The notes under the pieces are model-generated. The model did no database searches. It worked only from the letters and a program-made list of their open reading frames with translations, and had not been told where the DNA came from. From assembly GCF_000820085.1 (NCBI RefSeq), contig NZ_CDBN01000021.1:1-64000 (forward strand): 64,000 nt of DNA, in the 5' to 3' direction. This DNA is from Aeromonas sanarellii (lineage in GTDB: Bacteria; Pseudomonadota; Gammaproteobacteria; Enterobacterales; Aeromonadaceae). This document shows, piece by piece, positions 45,207 through 54,225 of this stretch. Every line of letters begins with the position of its first letter. Position 1 is the stretch's first letter. Both the position numbers and the translations under genes were made by a program.

Positions 45207-45232
45207 GGGGGCTCCTGGCCGATTGCACATAA

Positions 45233-45258
45233 AGAAACGGCCCGCAGAGGCGGGCCGT
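45233..45258 (-). terminator. Symporter gene terminator
   Basis: A 9-bp stem (45237-45245 with 45250-45258), loop AGAG; the minus strand continues TTTCTTTA. It lies between convergent genes. Confidence 0.85.
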
Positions 45259-45278
45259 ATCGAGAGCGCGGGTCGGGA

Positions 45279-46538
45279 TCAGGCCTTGGCGGTGTCGACC
45301 TGGCCGAGGGGTTCGCTGTCCCCCAAGCTGTCCTCGCTCTTGGCCACCACGCTGGCGGCGATGGCGTTGCCCAGCACGTTGGTGGCGGAGCGGCCCATGT
45401 CCAGGAAGTGATCGATGCCGAGCAGCAGCAGGATGCCGGCCTCCGGGATCTGGAACTGGTTGAGGGTGGCGGCGATGACCACCAGGGAGGCGCGCGGTAC
45501 GCCAGCCATCCCCTTGGAGGTGACCATCAGCAGCAGCAGCATGGTGATCTGCTGGGCGGTGCTGAGCTCGATGCCATAGGCCTGGGCGATGAACATGACC
45601 GCGAAGGTGCAGTACATCATGGAGCCGTCCAGGTTGAAGGAGTAGCCCATGGGCAGCACGAAGCTGGCGATGCGCTTGTCACAACCGAACTTCTCCAGCC
45701 TGTCCAGGGTCTTGGGATAGGCGGCCTCGGAGCTGGCGGTGGAGAAGGCGAGCAGGATGGGCTCGCGGATCATGGCCAGCAGGGTCAGGATGCGGCGACG
45801 GATGAAGAGGCTGCCCATGACGATGAGCAGCAGCCAGAGGCAGGCCAGGGCCAGATAGAACTGGGCCATGAAGCTGCCGTAGGTGGCGAGGATACCGAGC
45901 CCCTCCTTGGCCACCATGGCGGCAATGGCGCCGAATACGGCAAAGGGGGCGAAGTTCATCACATAGCCGGTCACCTTCAGCATGATCTCGGCGCCGCTGG
46001 CCATCAGCATGACCACGGGCTTGGCGGCATCCCCCAGGGCGGCGGCGGCCAGGCCGAAGAAGAGGGAGAACACCACGATCTGCAGGATCTCGTTGGTGGC
46101 CATGGCCTCGACCACGCTTTTCGGGATGGCGTGGGTCACGAAGTCCTTGAGGGAAATGGCGGCCGCGGTCACGCCGGAGCTGGCGCCGTCATCGGGCAGG
46201 GAGAGGGAGAGCCCCACCCCGGGTTGCATCAGGTGGACCATCACCAGACCCAGGGTCAGGGACATCAGGGAGGCTAGCATGAACCAGCCCAGGGTCTTGA
46301 CGCCGATGCGGCCCACGGTGCGGGTGTCGCCCATCTTGGCGATGCCGACCACCAGGGTGGTGAACACCAGGGGGGCGATGATCATCTTGATCAGGCGCAG
46401 GAAGATGTCGGTCAGCAGGGTGATGTCACTGGCAAAGCCGGCGGCCTCTGCAGGGGCAAACAGGCGATAGCCTTGCCCGGTAACAATGCCAAGCATCATC
46501 GCGATGAGGATGGCAACGGTCAATTTATTCATTTTCAT
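45279..46538 (-). CDS. Dicarboxylate/amino acid:cation symporter
   Basis: A 419-residue DAACS-family transporter with eight TM helices and two re-entrant loops. Marks: L-I-K-M-I-I-A-P-L-V-F (TM3), S-T-A-S-S-E-A-A-Y-P (HP1 serine-rich loop), G-Y-S-F-N-L-D-G-S (TM7 NMDGT-like motif), S-K-G-M-A-G-V-P (HP2), and G-I-D-H-F-L-D-M-x-R-S-A-T-N-V-x-G-N (TM8). Substrate may be glutamate, aspartate or dicarboxylates. The start at 46538 (M-K-M-N-K) is preferred to the frame start at 46592, which adds 18 polar residues. Confidence 0.9.
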   Translation of the reverse strand: MKMNKLTVAILIAMMLGIVTGQGYRLFAPAEAAGFASDITLLTDIFLRLIKMIIAPLVFTTLVVGIAKMGDTRTVGRIGVKTLGWFMLASLMSLTLGLVMVHLMQPGVGLSLSLPDDGASSGVTAAAISLKDFVTHAIPKSVVEAMATNEILQIVVFSLFFGLAAAALGDAAKPVVMLMASGAEIMLKVTGYVMNFAPFAVFGAIAAMVAKEGLGILATYGSFMAQFYLALACLWLLLIVMGSLFIRRRILTLLAMIREPILLAFSTASSEAAYPKTLDRLEKFGCDKRIASFVLPMGYSFNLDGSMMYCTFAVMFIAQAYGIELSTAQQITMLLLLMVTSKGMAGVPRASLVVIAATLNQFQIPEAGILLLLGIDHFLDMGRSATNVLGNAIAASVVAKSEDSLGDSEPLGQVDTAKA

Positions 46539-46741
46539 GGGGGAGTCCCAGTCTCGATATGTGCAGTGCTGTACAGGTAGGCAGGGTGCCACCTCAGTCC
46601 TTTTTTGTGATCCGGGCCGTGGAATCCAGACAGCCGGTGTGCTGGAGCATGCCTAATCGCGAAGGGGAAATCCAGCAACTTATGGCAGAACTTTATGTGG
46701 TTATTAGTGGTATGTGATGTAAATCTTGTTAATTAATTATA

Positions 46742-47218
46742 TTAATCGCTGTTTATTTTAATCTTTGCAATATAAACAGCTTCCAGGCTCTGGTCGCTCG
46801 ATGGGCGGTTTTCCAGGGTGAAGGTCAGCAGTGCCGAGGTGCGATGCTCCACGTGCATCTCGTCCATGAAGGTATCGGGCTCGTATTCGTCGAAGCCGAA
46901 TCGGGGGCGCGCTGGCGTGACCCTGACCGCATCCCGCGACAGGGTCAGCGTCTGCACCAGCACCCAGGCGTACCCCTGTGCCAGCGCCATCTCCCCGGCC
47001 CGCTTGAGCACGTATTTGCGCGCCGTCTCCCTGTCCACCAGCTCGTTGCCGACAAACTCCAGTTGCCACTGGGTAGGCCCGAGCTGGGTCTGGGAGAAAC
47101 CGGTCTGGCCGTTCCAGAAGGATTTTTCGCTGTCGTAGGGGGTGGCGCAGCCCGCGAGCTGGCCGAGCAGCAGGCCGCACAGGAGAAGACCAGGGAGGGG
47201 AGAGCGGGGGAGCGGCAT
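46742..47218 (-). CDS. Lipoprotein, CC0125/CC1285-like
   Basis: A 158-residue lipoprotein with lipobox L-A-G-C. Mature residues begin A-T-P-Y-D-S and continue with G-x-x-G-F-S-Q-T-Q-L and Y-V-L-K-R-A-G-E-M-A-L-A-Q-G-Y, the pattern of the CC0125/CC1285 lipoprotein family of unknown role. The open frame runs upstream into the tRNA gene; the start at 47218 begins the signal peptide directly. The ribosome binding site is weak. Confidence 0.8.
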   Translation of the reverse strand: MPLPRSPLPGLLLCGLLLGQLAGCATPYDSEKSFWNGQTGFSQTQLGPTQWQLEFVGNELVDRETARKYVLKRAGEMALAQGYAWVLVQTLTLSRDAVRVTPARPRFGFDEYEPDTFMDEMHVEHRTSALLTFTLENRPSSDQSLEAVYIAKIKINSD

Positions 47219-47302
47219 CTGAGGGATCCGGGCAGAAGACAGAGCACCACTACAGCACAACGGACATGGGGAGACAATGAGGGGCGCAGCGGCGCAAAAA
47301 GA

Positions 47303-47330
47303 AAAGGCCTTGTCGTCTGACAAGGCCTTT
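47303..47330 (-). terminator. Terminator of the tRNA-Pro transcript
   Basis: A 12-bp perfect stem (47303-47314 with 47319-47330), loop GTCT; the minus strand continues CTTTTCTTTTTG. It lies 12 bases beyond the tRNA 3' end. Confidence 0.92.
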
Positions 47331-47341
47331 CTCGGGGAATT

Positions 47342-47418
47342 TGGTCGGTGTGAGAGGATTCGAACCTCCGACCCTCTACACCCCATGCAGATGCGCTACC
47401 TGGCTGCGCTACACACCG
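47342..47418 (-). tRNA. tRNA-Pro (GGG anticodon)
   Basis: Read on the minus strand: acceptor CGGTGTG pairs with CACACCG, discriminator A, encoded CCA end (77 bases in all). Anticodon stem TCTGC/GTAGA around loop ATGGGGT, giving anticodon GGG, which reads CCC and CCU. The T-arm is GGAGG-TTCGAATC-CTC. Its own promoter and terminator flank it. Confidence 0.95.
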
Positions 47419-47446
47419 ACGGAGTCAGCTCGGCTGACGGGGGCTG

Positions 47447-47475
47447 AGTTTATGGAGATGGCCATGCCCTGTCAA
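47447..47475 (-). promoter_or_regulatory. Promoter of tRNA-Pro
   Basis: On the minus strand: TTGACA (47475-47470), exactly 17 bases, TAAACT (47452-47447), followed by a C/G-rich discriminator as expected for a stable-RNA promoter under stringent control. The tRNA begins 29 bases after the -10 box. Confidence 0.85.
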
Positions 47476-47582
47476 CAGGGGAAACAGTACTTCACGATCG
47501 TTCGCCTGCTTTGCGAGCAACTTCGGATCAAAGAGCGACCAATCACCCGGGGTTGCGCTGTTTTCCCGGCTTGTCGGCCAAA

Positions 47583-47609
47583 AATGACGGCCACCCGATG
47601 GGTGGCCGT
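47583..47609 (-). terminator. Terminator of the dihydroorotase transcript
   Basis: A 10-bp stem (47587-47596 with 47600-47609), loop GAT; the minus strand continues TCATTTTT. It stands beyond the dihydroorotase remnant, so it once ended the remnant gene and now serves the intact gene too. Confidence 0.85.
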
Positions 47610-47629
47610 TTGGCATCAGCGAAGACTGG

Positions 47630-47743
47630 TCAGCGGTTAAAGATCAGTCGCTTGCCCAGCACCTTGTCGGTGACCTGGCCGTTCTGCCAGGCGACTTGAC
47701 CGTACACCAGGGTCATCTCAATCAGGGCGCGCTGGAAGCGCTC
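47630..47743 (-). pseudogene. 3' remnant of a second dihydroorotase gene
   Basis: The minus strand reads an open 37-codon stretch plus stop that matches the last codons of the intact dihydroorotase gene just upstream (E-R-F-Q-... E-M-T-L-V-Y-G-Q-V-A-W-Q-N-G-Q-V-T-D-K-V-L-G-K-R-L-I-F-N-R). The DNA is identical over 35 bases and shows about ten differences over the first 90 aligned bases, plus one extra codon. Differences mostly keep residue type (I/V, T/I), which suggests a paralogue that once worked, not a fresh copy. There is no start codon in place. Confidence 0.85.
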
Positions 47744-47753
47744 ATCACACATA

Positions 47754-49097
47754 TCAGCGATTGAAGGTCAACCGCTTGCCCAACACCTTGTCGGTGACCT
47801 GGCCGTTCTGCCAGGCGATCTGGCCGTTCACCAGGGTCATCTCTATGGTGCTCTGGAAGCGGTAGCCGTTGAACGGGGACCAGCCGCACAGGTAGAGCAG
47901 GTTGCTGTCGGTGACCACGTAGGGCTTGCCGAGATCCAGCAGCACCAGATCCGCGAAGTAGCCCTCCCGGATGTAGCCGCGATCCTGCACCTGGAAGCGC
48001 TCGGCCACCGCGTGGGAGGTCTTCTTGACGATGGTCTCCAGCGAGAAGACGCCGTTGTGGTAGAGCTCCAGCAGCGCCTGCAGGGAGTGCTGCACCAGGG
48101 GCACGCCGGAGGGCGCCTTGAAGTAGCTGTTCTGCTTCTCTTCCCAGGTGTGGGGGGCGTGGTCGGTGGCGATGATGTCCAGCACGTCGTTGCGCACCGC
48201 GTCCAGCAGCGCATGCTGATCCGCCGCGCTCTTCACCGCCGGGTTGCACTTGATCTGGCTGCCCAGGGTGTCGTAGTCCGACTCGTTGAAGAACAGATGG
48301 TGGACGCACACCTCGGCGGTGATGTTCTTGTCCTTGAGATCCTTCAGATCCGGGGTGGCGGTGAAGAGCGACAGCTCTTTCGCCGTGGTCAGGTGCAACA
48401 CGTGCAGCTTGGCGCCGTATTTTTTCGCCAGCCCCACCGCCAGGCTGGAGGATTTGTAGCAGGCGTCGGCGCTGCGGATGCGGCCGTGCTCGCGCATCGG
48501 CACGTCCTCGCCCCACTTGGCGCGGGCCTCGTCTTCCAGCACCTTGATGGAGGGGGTGTCCTCGCAGTGGGTGACGATCATCACCGGGCTCTCGCGGAAG
48601 ATGGCGGCCAGGGTCTCCTGGTTGTCCACCAGCATGTTACCGGTGGAGGCGCCCATGAAGATCTTGATGCCGCAGGACTGCTTGGGATCGAGACGCTTGA
48701 TCTCCTCCAGGTTGTCGTTGGTGGCACCGAGGTAGAAGCTGTAGTTGGCGGCGGAGGAGTTGGCGGCTATCTGGTATTTCGCTTCGAGGGCATCGAGGGT
48801 GGTGGTCTGGGGGTTGACGTTGGGCATCTCCATGAAGCTGGTGGTGCCCCCGGCCACGGCGGCCCGGGATTCGCTGGCGATGGTGCCCTTGTGGGTCAGG
48901 CCTGGCTCCCGGAAGTGGACCTGATCGTCGATCATCCCGGGGATGAGGTGACGACCCGCGGCATCGATCACCACCGCATCGGAGTCGCTGATGTCGGGGG
49001 CGATGCGGGCGATGCGCTCCCCCTCGATCAGCACGTCGGAGGCATAGATGCGGCCTTCGTTGACCAGGGTGGCGTTCTTGATAAGCAATTTGTTCAT
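47754..49097 (-). CDS. Dihydroorotase, long amidohydrolase form
   Basis: A 447-residue amidohydrolase closing carbamoyl aspartate to dihydroorotate in pyrimidine synthesis. Metal ligands: the first site reads D-D-Q-V-H-F-R-E-P-G (57-66), where the usual D-x-H-x-H-x-R has Gln at the first His; K in I-K-I-F-M-G (the likely carboxylated lysine), T-H-C-E-D, H-V-L-H-L, and A-T-D-H-A-P-H. The Q-V-H variant is, from memory, typical of the long dihydroorotases of Bacteroidetes. The start at 49097 gives the usual N-terminus (M-N-K-L-L-I-K-N-A). It may be an extra copy beside the standard PyrC. A C-terminal paralogue remnant follows its stop. Confidence 0.85.
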   Translation of the reverse strand: MNKLLIKNATLVNEGRIYASDVLIEGERIARIAPDISDSDAVVIDAAGRHLIPGMIDDQVHFREPGLTHKGTIASESRAAVAGGTTSFMEMPNVNPQTTTLDALEAKYQIAANSSAANYSFYLGATNDNLEEIKRLDPKQSCGIKIFMGASTGNMLVDNQETLAAIFRESPVMIVTHCEDTPSIKVLEDEARAKWGEDVPMREHGRIRSADACYKSSSLAVGLAKKYGAKLHVLHLTTAKELSLFTATPDLKDLKDKNITAEVCVHHLFFNESDYDTLGSQIKCNPAVKSAADQHALLDAVRNDVLDIIATDHAPHTWEEKQNSYFKAPSGVPLVQHSLQALLELYHNGVFSLETIVKKTSHAVAERFQVQDRGYIREGYFADLVLLDLGKPYVVTDSNLLYLCGWSPFNGYRFQSTIEMTLVNGQIAWQNGQVTDKVLGKRLTFNR

Positions 49098-49176
49098 GGG
49101 GGGTTCCAGTTCCTTTGCCGATAATCCGACGTCATAATATCCCAAACCGCACTTTCTCTGTAGCAAGGTCTGAGTA

Positions 49177-50052
49177 ATGAAGTTATTTGTAAGAGATTTG
49201 ACCGTTATCGACTCCAGCTATCTGTGTGAACGCCGCGGCATGGTGGGGGAGAGCTGGCTGGTCGACATCGAGATGAGCGGCGAGCTCAACGAGATGAGCA
49301 TGCTGCTGGACTTTGGCCGGGTGAAGAAGCTCATCAAGTCGATCATCGACGAAGAGGTGGATCACAAGCTGCTGGTGCCGACCGGCTGCGGCCTGGTGCA
49401 CATCGACGAGCTGGATAACGGCGAGTGCACCGTGGATCTGCTGCGTCCGGGTCGCTCCATCCATCTGTGCTGCCCGTCCCAGGCGTTCGCCCTGATCCCC
49501 GGAGCCCAGATAGATAAAGAGTTGGTGACCCGCTACCTGCTGGGGGTGCTGGCCGAGCGGCTGCCGGGCAACATCAAGGATCTGGCCCTGACCCTGCGCC
49601 AGGAGCGCATCGAGGGCGCCTTCTACCACTACAGCCACGGCCTCAAGAAACACGACGGCAACTGCCAGCGCATCGCCCACGGCCACCGCTCCCCCATCGA
49701 AATCCTGGTGGATGGGGAGCGCGACGAGGAGCTGGAGCTGAACTGGGCCGAGCGCTGGGCCGACATCTATCTCGGCACCGAAGAAGACAAGGTGGCCCTG
49801 TCCGAGCTGGAGCTGAGCGATCTGGCCAAGACCCAGCTGGGCGAGCATCACCTCGGCTTCAAGTACGTGGCGCCCCAGGGGCTGTTCCAGCTCGCCATGC
49901 CGGCGGCGGAGGTGGAGATGATCGACACCGACACCACCATAGAGCTGCTGGCCCACTACATCGCCCGCGAGGTGAAGAAACAGGTGGGGGACAAGTTCGT
50001 CAAGATCGTGGCCTATGAAGGGGTCGGCAAGGGCGCCATCGCCTACGCCTGA
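49177..50052 (+). CDS. Two-domain QueD-like (PTPS T-fold) protein
   Basis: A 291-residue protein with two T-fold-like halves. The first (1-125) resembles PTPS strands (F-x-V-D-L-T start, M-L-x-D-F-G-x-V-K-K, D-E-x-V-D-H-K). The second (145-291) has the zinc-binding pattern S-H-G-L, then C-x-R-I-A-H-G-H-R-S, and an E-G-V-G-K-G end. It looks like 6-carboxytetrahydropterin synthase duplicated; whether it makes the preQ0 precursor, or another pterin step, is unclear. Divergent from the dihydroorotase gene with about 80 bases between. Confidence 0.75.
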   Translation: MKLFVRDLTVIDSSYLCERRGMVGESWLVDIEMSGELNEMSMLLDFGRVKKLIKSIIDEEVDHKLLVPTGCGLVHIDELDNGECTVDLLRPGRSIHLCCPSQAFALIPGAQIDKELVTRYLLGVLAERLPGNIKDLALTLRQERIEGAFYHYSHGLKKHDGNCQRIAHGHRSPIEILVDGERDEELELNWAERWADIYLGTEEDKVALSELELSDLAKTQLGEHHLGFKYVAPQGLFQLAMPAAEVEMIDTDTTIELLAHYIAREVKKQVGDKFVKIVAYEGVGKGAIAYA

Positions 50053-50076
50053 TCCCCGCTGCGTTGCCCAGATGAA

Positions 50077-50103
50077 CAAAAGGCCCCGCTGTTGCGGGGC
50101 CTT
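50077..50103. terminator. Shared terminator, QueD-like gene and MCP gene
   Basis: A 10-bp stem AAGGCCCCGC (50080-50089) with GCGGGGCCTT (50094-50103), loop TGTT, between convergent genes. Confidence 0.92.
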
Positions 50104-50123
50104 GTCATTGGGGGGGGCGCCCC

Positions 50124-52136
50124 TCAGGCGCTGAGCCGGAAGCGCTGCACCAGAGTCTCCTGCTGCTCGGCCAGGGAGTCGAGCTGCTGGCTGGTCTCGG
50201 CCACCCGCTCTATCCCCTGGTAGTTGAGATCCGAGATGTCGGAGATGCGGTTGAGGTTGGTGGCGATGTCCGCGCTGGTGGCCTGCTGCTGCTCGGCGGC
50301 GGAGGCGATCTGACTCGACATGTCGCTGATGAGCACCACGATGCCTTGCACCTCCTCCATGGCGTTGTTGGCCTGGGAGCTCTGATCCACGCAGCTGTCC
50401 ATCTCGCGGGAGCACTCCTGCATCACGTTGACCGCCCGGGCGACCCCCTGCTGCAGGTTCTCGATCATGGTCTGGATCTCGCTGGTGGACTGGGCGGTGC
50501 GCCCGGCGAGGTTGCGCACCTCATCCGCCACCACGGCGAAGCCGCGACCCTGCTCCCCGGCACGGGCCGCCTCGATGGCGGCGTTGAGGGCCAGCAGGTT
50601 GGTCTGCTCGGCGATGCCGCGGATGACGTCGAGGATGTTGCCGATCTGGCCGCTCATGGCGCTCACGTCGCCGATCACCTTGCCGGTCTGCTGCAGCTTG
50701 CCCGCGAGCTGATGGGTGGTGGTGATGTTACCTGCCATCACCTTGCGACCCATCTCGGAGGCCTTCTCCACGTCCATCACCCGCTCCAGGGTCTGGTTGG
50801 CGGCCTGGGCCACCTCCCGCACCGAGGCCTCCATCTGGGTCATGGCGGCGGCGACCGAGGCGGTCTCCTGGCGCTGTTTCTCCAGATCCGCCCGCACCGA
50901 TTCGGTGGTGTGGCGGTTGTCGTGGGCGGCGCTGTTGAGCTGGTTCGAGGCCTGGGAGAGCTGCCTGAGCACGTCACCCATCTGGTGGATCAGCAGGTTG
51001 ATCTGGCTGGCGAGCTGGCCGAACTCGTTCTGGCTCTTGAAGCCGACGCGCTGGGTCATGTCCCCCTGGGTCACCTCGGTCAGCACCCGCAGCAGCTCCT
51101 TGAGGGGCTGGCGAATGGCCTTGCCCAGGGTGAAGGCCACTAGGATGGCGACGAAGATGGCGATGGCGATGCTGATCCCCTGGGTGAGGGTGCTCTGGGT
51201 CTGCACCCGATCGGAGGCCTTGATGCTGGCGTTCATCAGTTGCTGGCTCTGGGCCGTGATCCCCTCCAGCTTGTTCTGGATGCCAAGGATGAGCTGGCTC
51301 GCCTGCCGGCTCTGCTCGCGCATGGCCTGCTGCTGTTTCATCAGGGCCAGGTACTGGGCCAGCACCCCTTCGTTGCCCGTGGTATCGCGCACGAACCCGT
51401 GGACGTAGTGGCCCATGTTGTTGTCGAAATCCTTGAGCTCCCCCTGGAGATCCTTGATGGTGCTGTTGAAGCTCTCGATCTGCATCTTGTTGCGCTTGAG
51501 CGCCGCCTCTATGGGGGCGGGGATGCTCTGGTTCAGGGCATCCATGGTGGAGAGCTCGATGGCGGAGAGCTTGGTGGTCAGGGTCTCGGAGAGCATCTTG
51601 ATGAAGCTGTCGTCGACGGTGACCATCATGTCGCCGAGGTTCTTCTTGAACTGGGGCAGGCTGACCTGGAACTGGCCCTTGGCCAGATTGACCTTGTGCA
51701 GCCGGGTGAGCAGGGCCTCGTGTTCGCCGGGCAGGGTCTGGGTCAGCTGCAGGTAGTCGTCGACCAGCTTGCCGAGGGCCTGCATGTCACCCTGCAGCTG
51801 GGGGTGGGCCGCCACCTGCTGCTTGAGGCTGGAGAGCATCTTGTCCACCTGGTCCTTGGCCTGCTGCAGTTCGGCCACTTCCTCGGGCAGGCGCTTGAGA
51901 TCCTGCTCGGTCAGCACGTCGGTGAGCCACTTGTTGGCGCTCAGCAGGCTGATCTGGGTCTGGCTGCTGGCGAGCACCAGCGGCATGGACTCCTGGGTCA
52001 CCTGATCAAGGGCGCCGCTGAGTTCGCTCTGGCCGCGAAAGGTCAGTACCGCGCTGGCCACCATGACGGCGACCAGGATGGCAAAGCCCAGATAGACTCT
52101 CTGTAAGATCGAGAGGTCTGACATTGTTTGTTTCAT
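50124..52136 (-). CDS. Methyl-accepting chemotaxis protein
   Basis: A 670-residue chemoreceptor: TM1 (13-33), a large helical periplasmic sensor (35-325), TM2 (about 326-345), HAMP (346-400) and a signalling domain with the hairpin tip [20 protein letters not shown] and D-E-V-R-N-L-A. The sensor is all-helical and long, like helical-bundle receptor domains; no ligand is evident. No CheR-binding pentapeptide ends it. A sigma-28-type promoter precedes it. Confidence 0.93.
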   Translation of the reverse strand: MKQTMSDLSILQRVYLGFAILVAVMVASAVLTFRGQSELSGALDQVTQESMPLVLASSQTQISLLSANKWLTDVLTEQDLKRLPEEVAELQQAKDQVDKMLSSLKQQVAAHPQLQGDMQALGKLVDDYLQLTQTLPGEHEALLTRLHKVNLAKGQFQVSLPQFKKNLGDMMVTVDDSFIKMLSETLTTKLSAIELSTMDALNQSIPAPIEAALKRNKMQIESFNSTIKDLQGELKDFDNNMGHYVHGFVRDTTGNEGVLAQYLALMKQQQAMREQSRQASQLILGIQNKLEGITAQSQQLMNASIKASDRVQTQSTLTQGISIAIAIFVAILVAFTLGKAIRQPLKELLRVLTEVTQGDMTQRVGFKSQNEFGQLASQINLLIHQMGDVLRQLSQASNQLNSAAHDNRHTTESVRADLEKQRQETASVAAAMTQMEASVREVAQAANQTLERVMDVEKASEMGRKVMAGNITTTHQLAGKLQQTGKVIGDVSAMSGQIGNILDVIRGIAEQTNLLALNAAIEAARAGEQGRGFAVVADEVRNLAGRTAQSTSEIQTMIENLQQGVARAVNVMQECSREMDSCVDQSSQANNAMEEVQGIVVLISDMSSQIASAAEQQQATSADIATNLNRISDISDLNYQGIERVAETSQQLDSLAEQQETLVQRFRLSA

Positions 52137-52244
52137 TATTGTCCCGCTGTCTGTGCAAAAGTCCCTTGCCTGAGTACCCCGTCCCTTTGATACCCTGCAT
52201 GCCTCGCAGGGTGCGCTGCCGTGGCAGTAGGGACGACATCCTCA

Positions 52245-52271
52245 CTATCGGTATTCTTCACAATAACTGAA
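52245..52271 (-). promoter_or_regulatory. Sigma-28 (FliA) type promoter for the MCP gene
   Basis: Minus strand: TTCAGTTA (52271-52264), exactly 11 bases, ACCGATAG (52252-52245). Compared with TAAAGTTT-N11-GCCGATAA this matches 5 of 8 and 6 of 8 bases with ideal spacing. The start codon lies about 100 bases on. Confidence 0.6.
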
Positions 52272-52393
52272 GGGATTGGGACAACGGCTGTGTCAAATGT
52301 CGGCTTGTGTCACACTTGGCGGGCCGTGGCGGCATTTTTGGGAGTCGCTTGAGTTTTGTGTTAAATTTTCTTTTTCATATAAAGGAGTTACCC

Positions 52394-52744
52394 ATGGCGC
52401 AAGAAACCATTTTCAGCAAAATCATCCGCAAGGAGATCCCCGCCGACATCCTTTATCAAGACGATCTGGTGACCGCCTTTCGCGACATCCAGCCCAAGGC
52501 CAAGACCCACATCCTGATCGTGCCGAACGTGCTCATCCCCACCGTCAACGACGTGGAAGCGGATCACGAGCTGGCGCTGGGCCGGATGTTCACCGTGGCC
52601 CGCAAGCTGGCAAAGGATGCCGGGATCGCCGAGGACGGCTATCGCCTCATCATGAACTGCAACCGCCACGGCGGGCAGGAGGTCTACCACATCCACCTGC
52701 ACCTGGTCGGTGGCCAGCCCCTGGGACCCCTGCTCAGCCTGTGA
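52394..52744 (+). CDS. hinT: HIT-family purine nucleoside phosphoramidase HinT
   Basis: A 116-residue enzyme with the histidine triad H-I-H-L-H-L near residues 102-107 and G-G-Q at 96-98. It cuts adenosine phosphoramidates. AAGGAG precedes the start at 52394; the frame opens further upstream without signal. It begins the conserved hinT-ycfL-lpoB-thiK block; its stop overlaps the next start (TGATG). Confidence 0.95.
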   Translation: MAQETIFSKIIRKEIPADILYQDDLVTAFRDIQPKAKTHILIVPNVLIPTVNDVEADHELALGRMFTVARKLAKDAGIAEDGYRLIMNCNRHGGQEVYHIHLHLVGGQPLGPLLSL

Positions 52745-54156
52745 TGCGTCCCGCCTCGCTGACCGGCCTGCTGTTGGCCGGTCTGCTGCTGGGGGGCTGC
52801 GCCTCCCAGTGGAAAGACATCTTCGTCTCCTATTCGGATCAGATGGTACCCCTGCGCAACGCGCTGCTGCTGGGTCAGGCCGCCGAGGCCCTGCCCGAGG
52901 TACGCGAGTCGACCCCGGGGGACGACACCTATGTGCTGGACCAGCTGGAGAAGGGGCGCATCGCCTGGCTGGCGGGCCAGGATGGAGTCAGCAAGCAGGC
53001 CTTCGCCGCCGCCGATGGTCGCCTCGCCTGGGAAGACAATCAGGCCCAGTACCGCCTGAGCCATGGGCTGGCCCAGGCGGGCAGCCTGCTGACCAACGAT
53101 CAGACCATGGCCTACCGGGCCCCGGACTACGAGCGCACCATGCTGCACCACTACCTGGCCCTGGGGTACCTGCAGCGGGGGGATGCCGAGGGGGCCCTGG
53201 TGGAGGTGCGCCGCGCCAACCAGGTGCAGGAGCAGGCGCTCAAGCGCCGGGCCGACGAGGTGCAAAAGGCCGGAGAGGAGGACGAGGCAGGCGGGGAGAT
53301 GCGCCAGCAGATGTCGCGCGCCGCCCCCGAGCTGGATCGCCTGATCGGCAAGGTCAAGAACGGCTTCCAGAACGCCTACACCTTCTATTTTTCCGGCGTG
53401 CTCTACGAGGCGGCGGGGGATCTCAACGACGCCTGGGTGGACTATCGGCGCGGCTACCAGATAGCGCCGGACAACCGGAGCCTGCAGGATGCCTTGCTGC
53501 GCCTGGCTGTGCTTAGGGGCTCGCCCGATGAACTCAAGGAGATCGAGCAGCAGGTGGGCCGCAAGGCGCCGCCCCTTGCCAAGGGCGAGGGGCAGGTGGT
53601 GGTGCTGTTTGAAGATGGCCTCATCCCGGCGCGGCGCGAATTCTTCCTGCCGCTGCCCCTCTCCACCTCGGGCGGCGATTTTCGTACCTTTACGCTGGCT
53701 GTGCCCTATTACGACAATCGGGCCAGCGACACCGGGCCCCTGACCGTCACCCTCGGCCAGCGGGTCGAGCAGACCAGCGAGCTGGTGCGGCTCGAAGCCC
53801 TGGCCGCCAAGGATCTGCAGGAGCGGCTGCCGGGCATGCTGACCCGCCAGGCCCTGCGGCTGGTGGCCAAGGAGCAGATGCGGCGCGGCGCCGCCAAGGA
53901 GGGGGGGGATGTGGGCAACATCCTGGTCGGGATCTTCAACACCCTCTCGGAGCGGGCGGATACCCGCAGCTGGCTGACCCTGCCCGCCCAGGCATCGAGC
54001 TGGCAGGGGAGGGTGACGGCGGGAGAGATCACCCTGACCCTGGGGGCGGGCAGTGCCATGCGCACCCTGCCACTCAGCGTGCACGCCGGGCGCACTACCC
54101 TGGTGTGGGTGCAGCGCCTGGGCGCCGGTCTGACGACCCGGGTGCTGCCCCTGTGA
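52744..54156 (+). CDS. COG3014-type lipoprotein
   Basis: A 470-residue lipoprotein with lipobox L-G-G-C (Cys19). TPR-like helices run to about 260 (H-H-Y-L-A-L-G-Y-L-Q-R-G-D-A-E-G-A-L-V-E, D-L-N-D-A-W-V-D-Y-R-R-G-Y), followed by a beta-rich C-terminal domain. This type is found beside lpoB in several gammaproteobacteria but not in E. coli. A role with peptidoglycan synthesis or envelope assembly is inferred from its neighbours. Translationally coupled to hinT. Confidence 0.85.
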   Translation: MRPASLTGLLLAGLLLGGCASQWKDIFVSYSDQMVPLRNALLLGQAAEALPEVRESTPGDDTYVLDQLEKGRIAWLAGQDGVSKQAFAAADGRLAWEDNQAQYRLSHGLAQAGSLLTNDQTMAYRAPDYERTMLHHYLALGYLQRGDAEGALVEVRRANQVQEQALKRRADEVQKAGEEDEAGGEMRQQMSRAAPELDRLIGKVKNGFQNAYTFYFSGVLYEAAGDLNDAWVDYRRGYQIAPDNRSLQDALLRLAVLRGSPDELKEIEQQVGRKAPPLAKGEGQVVVLFEDGLIPARREFFLPLPLSTSGGDFRTFTLAVPYYDNRASDTGPLTVTLGQRVEQTSELVRLEALAAKDLQERLPGMLTRQALRLVAKEQMRRGAAKEGGDVGNILVGIFNTLSERADTRSWLTLPAQASSWQGRVTAGEITLTLGAGSAMRTLPLSVHAGRTTLVWVQRLGAGLTTRVLPL

Positions 54157-54225
54157 GGGCCTCCCGGCAATGGCAATCCACCTGAGTGACCGGTCTGGCC
54201 AAAGGCCGCCGGCGAGGAGAACAAG

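Noticed and set aside
47186..47386. N-terminal extension of the lipoprotein frame through tRNA-Pro
   Set aside because: The extra residues are a translation of the tRNA 3' part and the terminator; the lipobox start at 47218 is far better.
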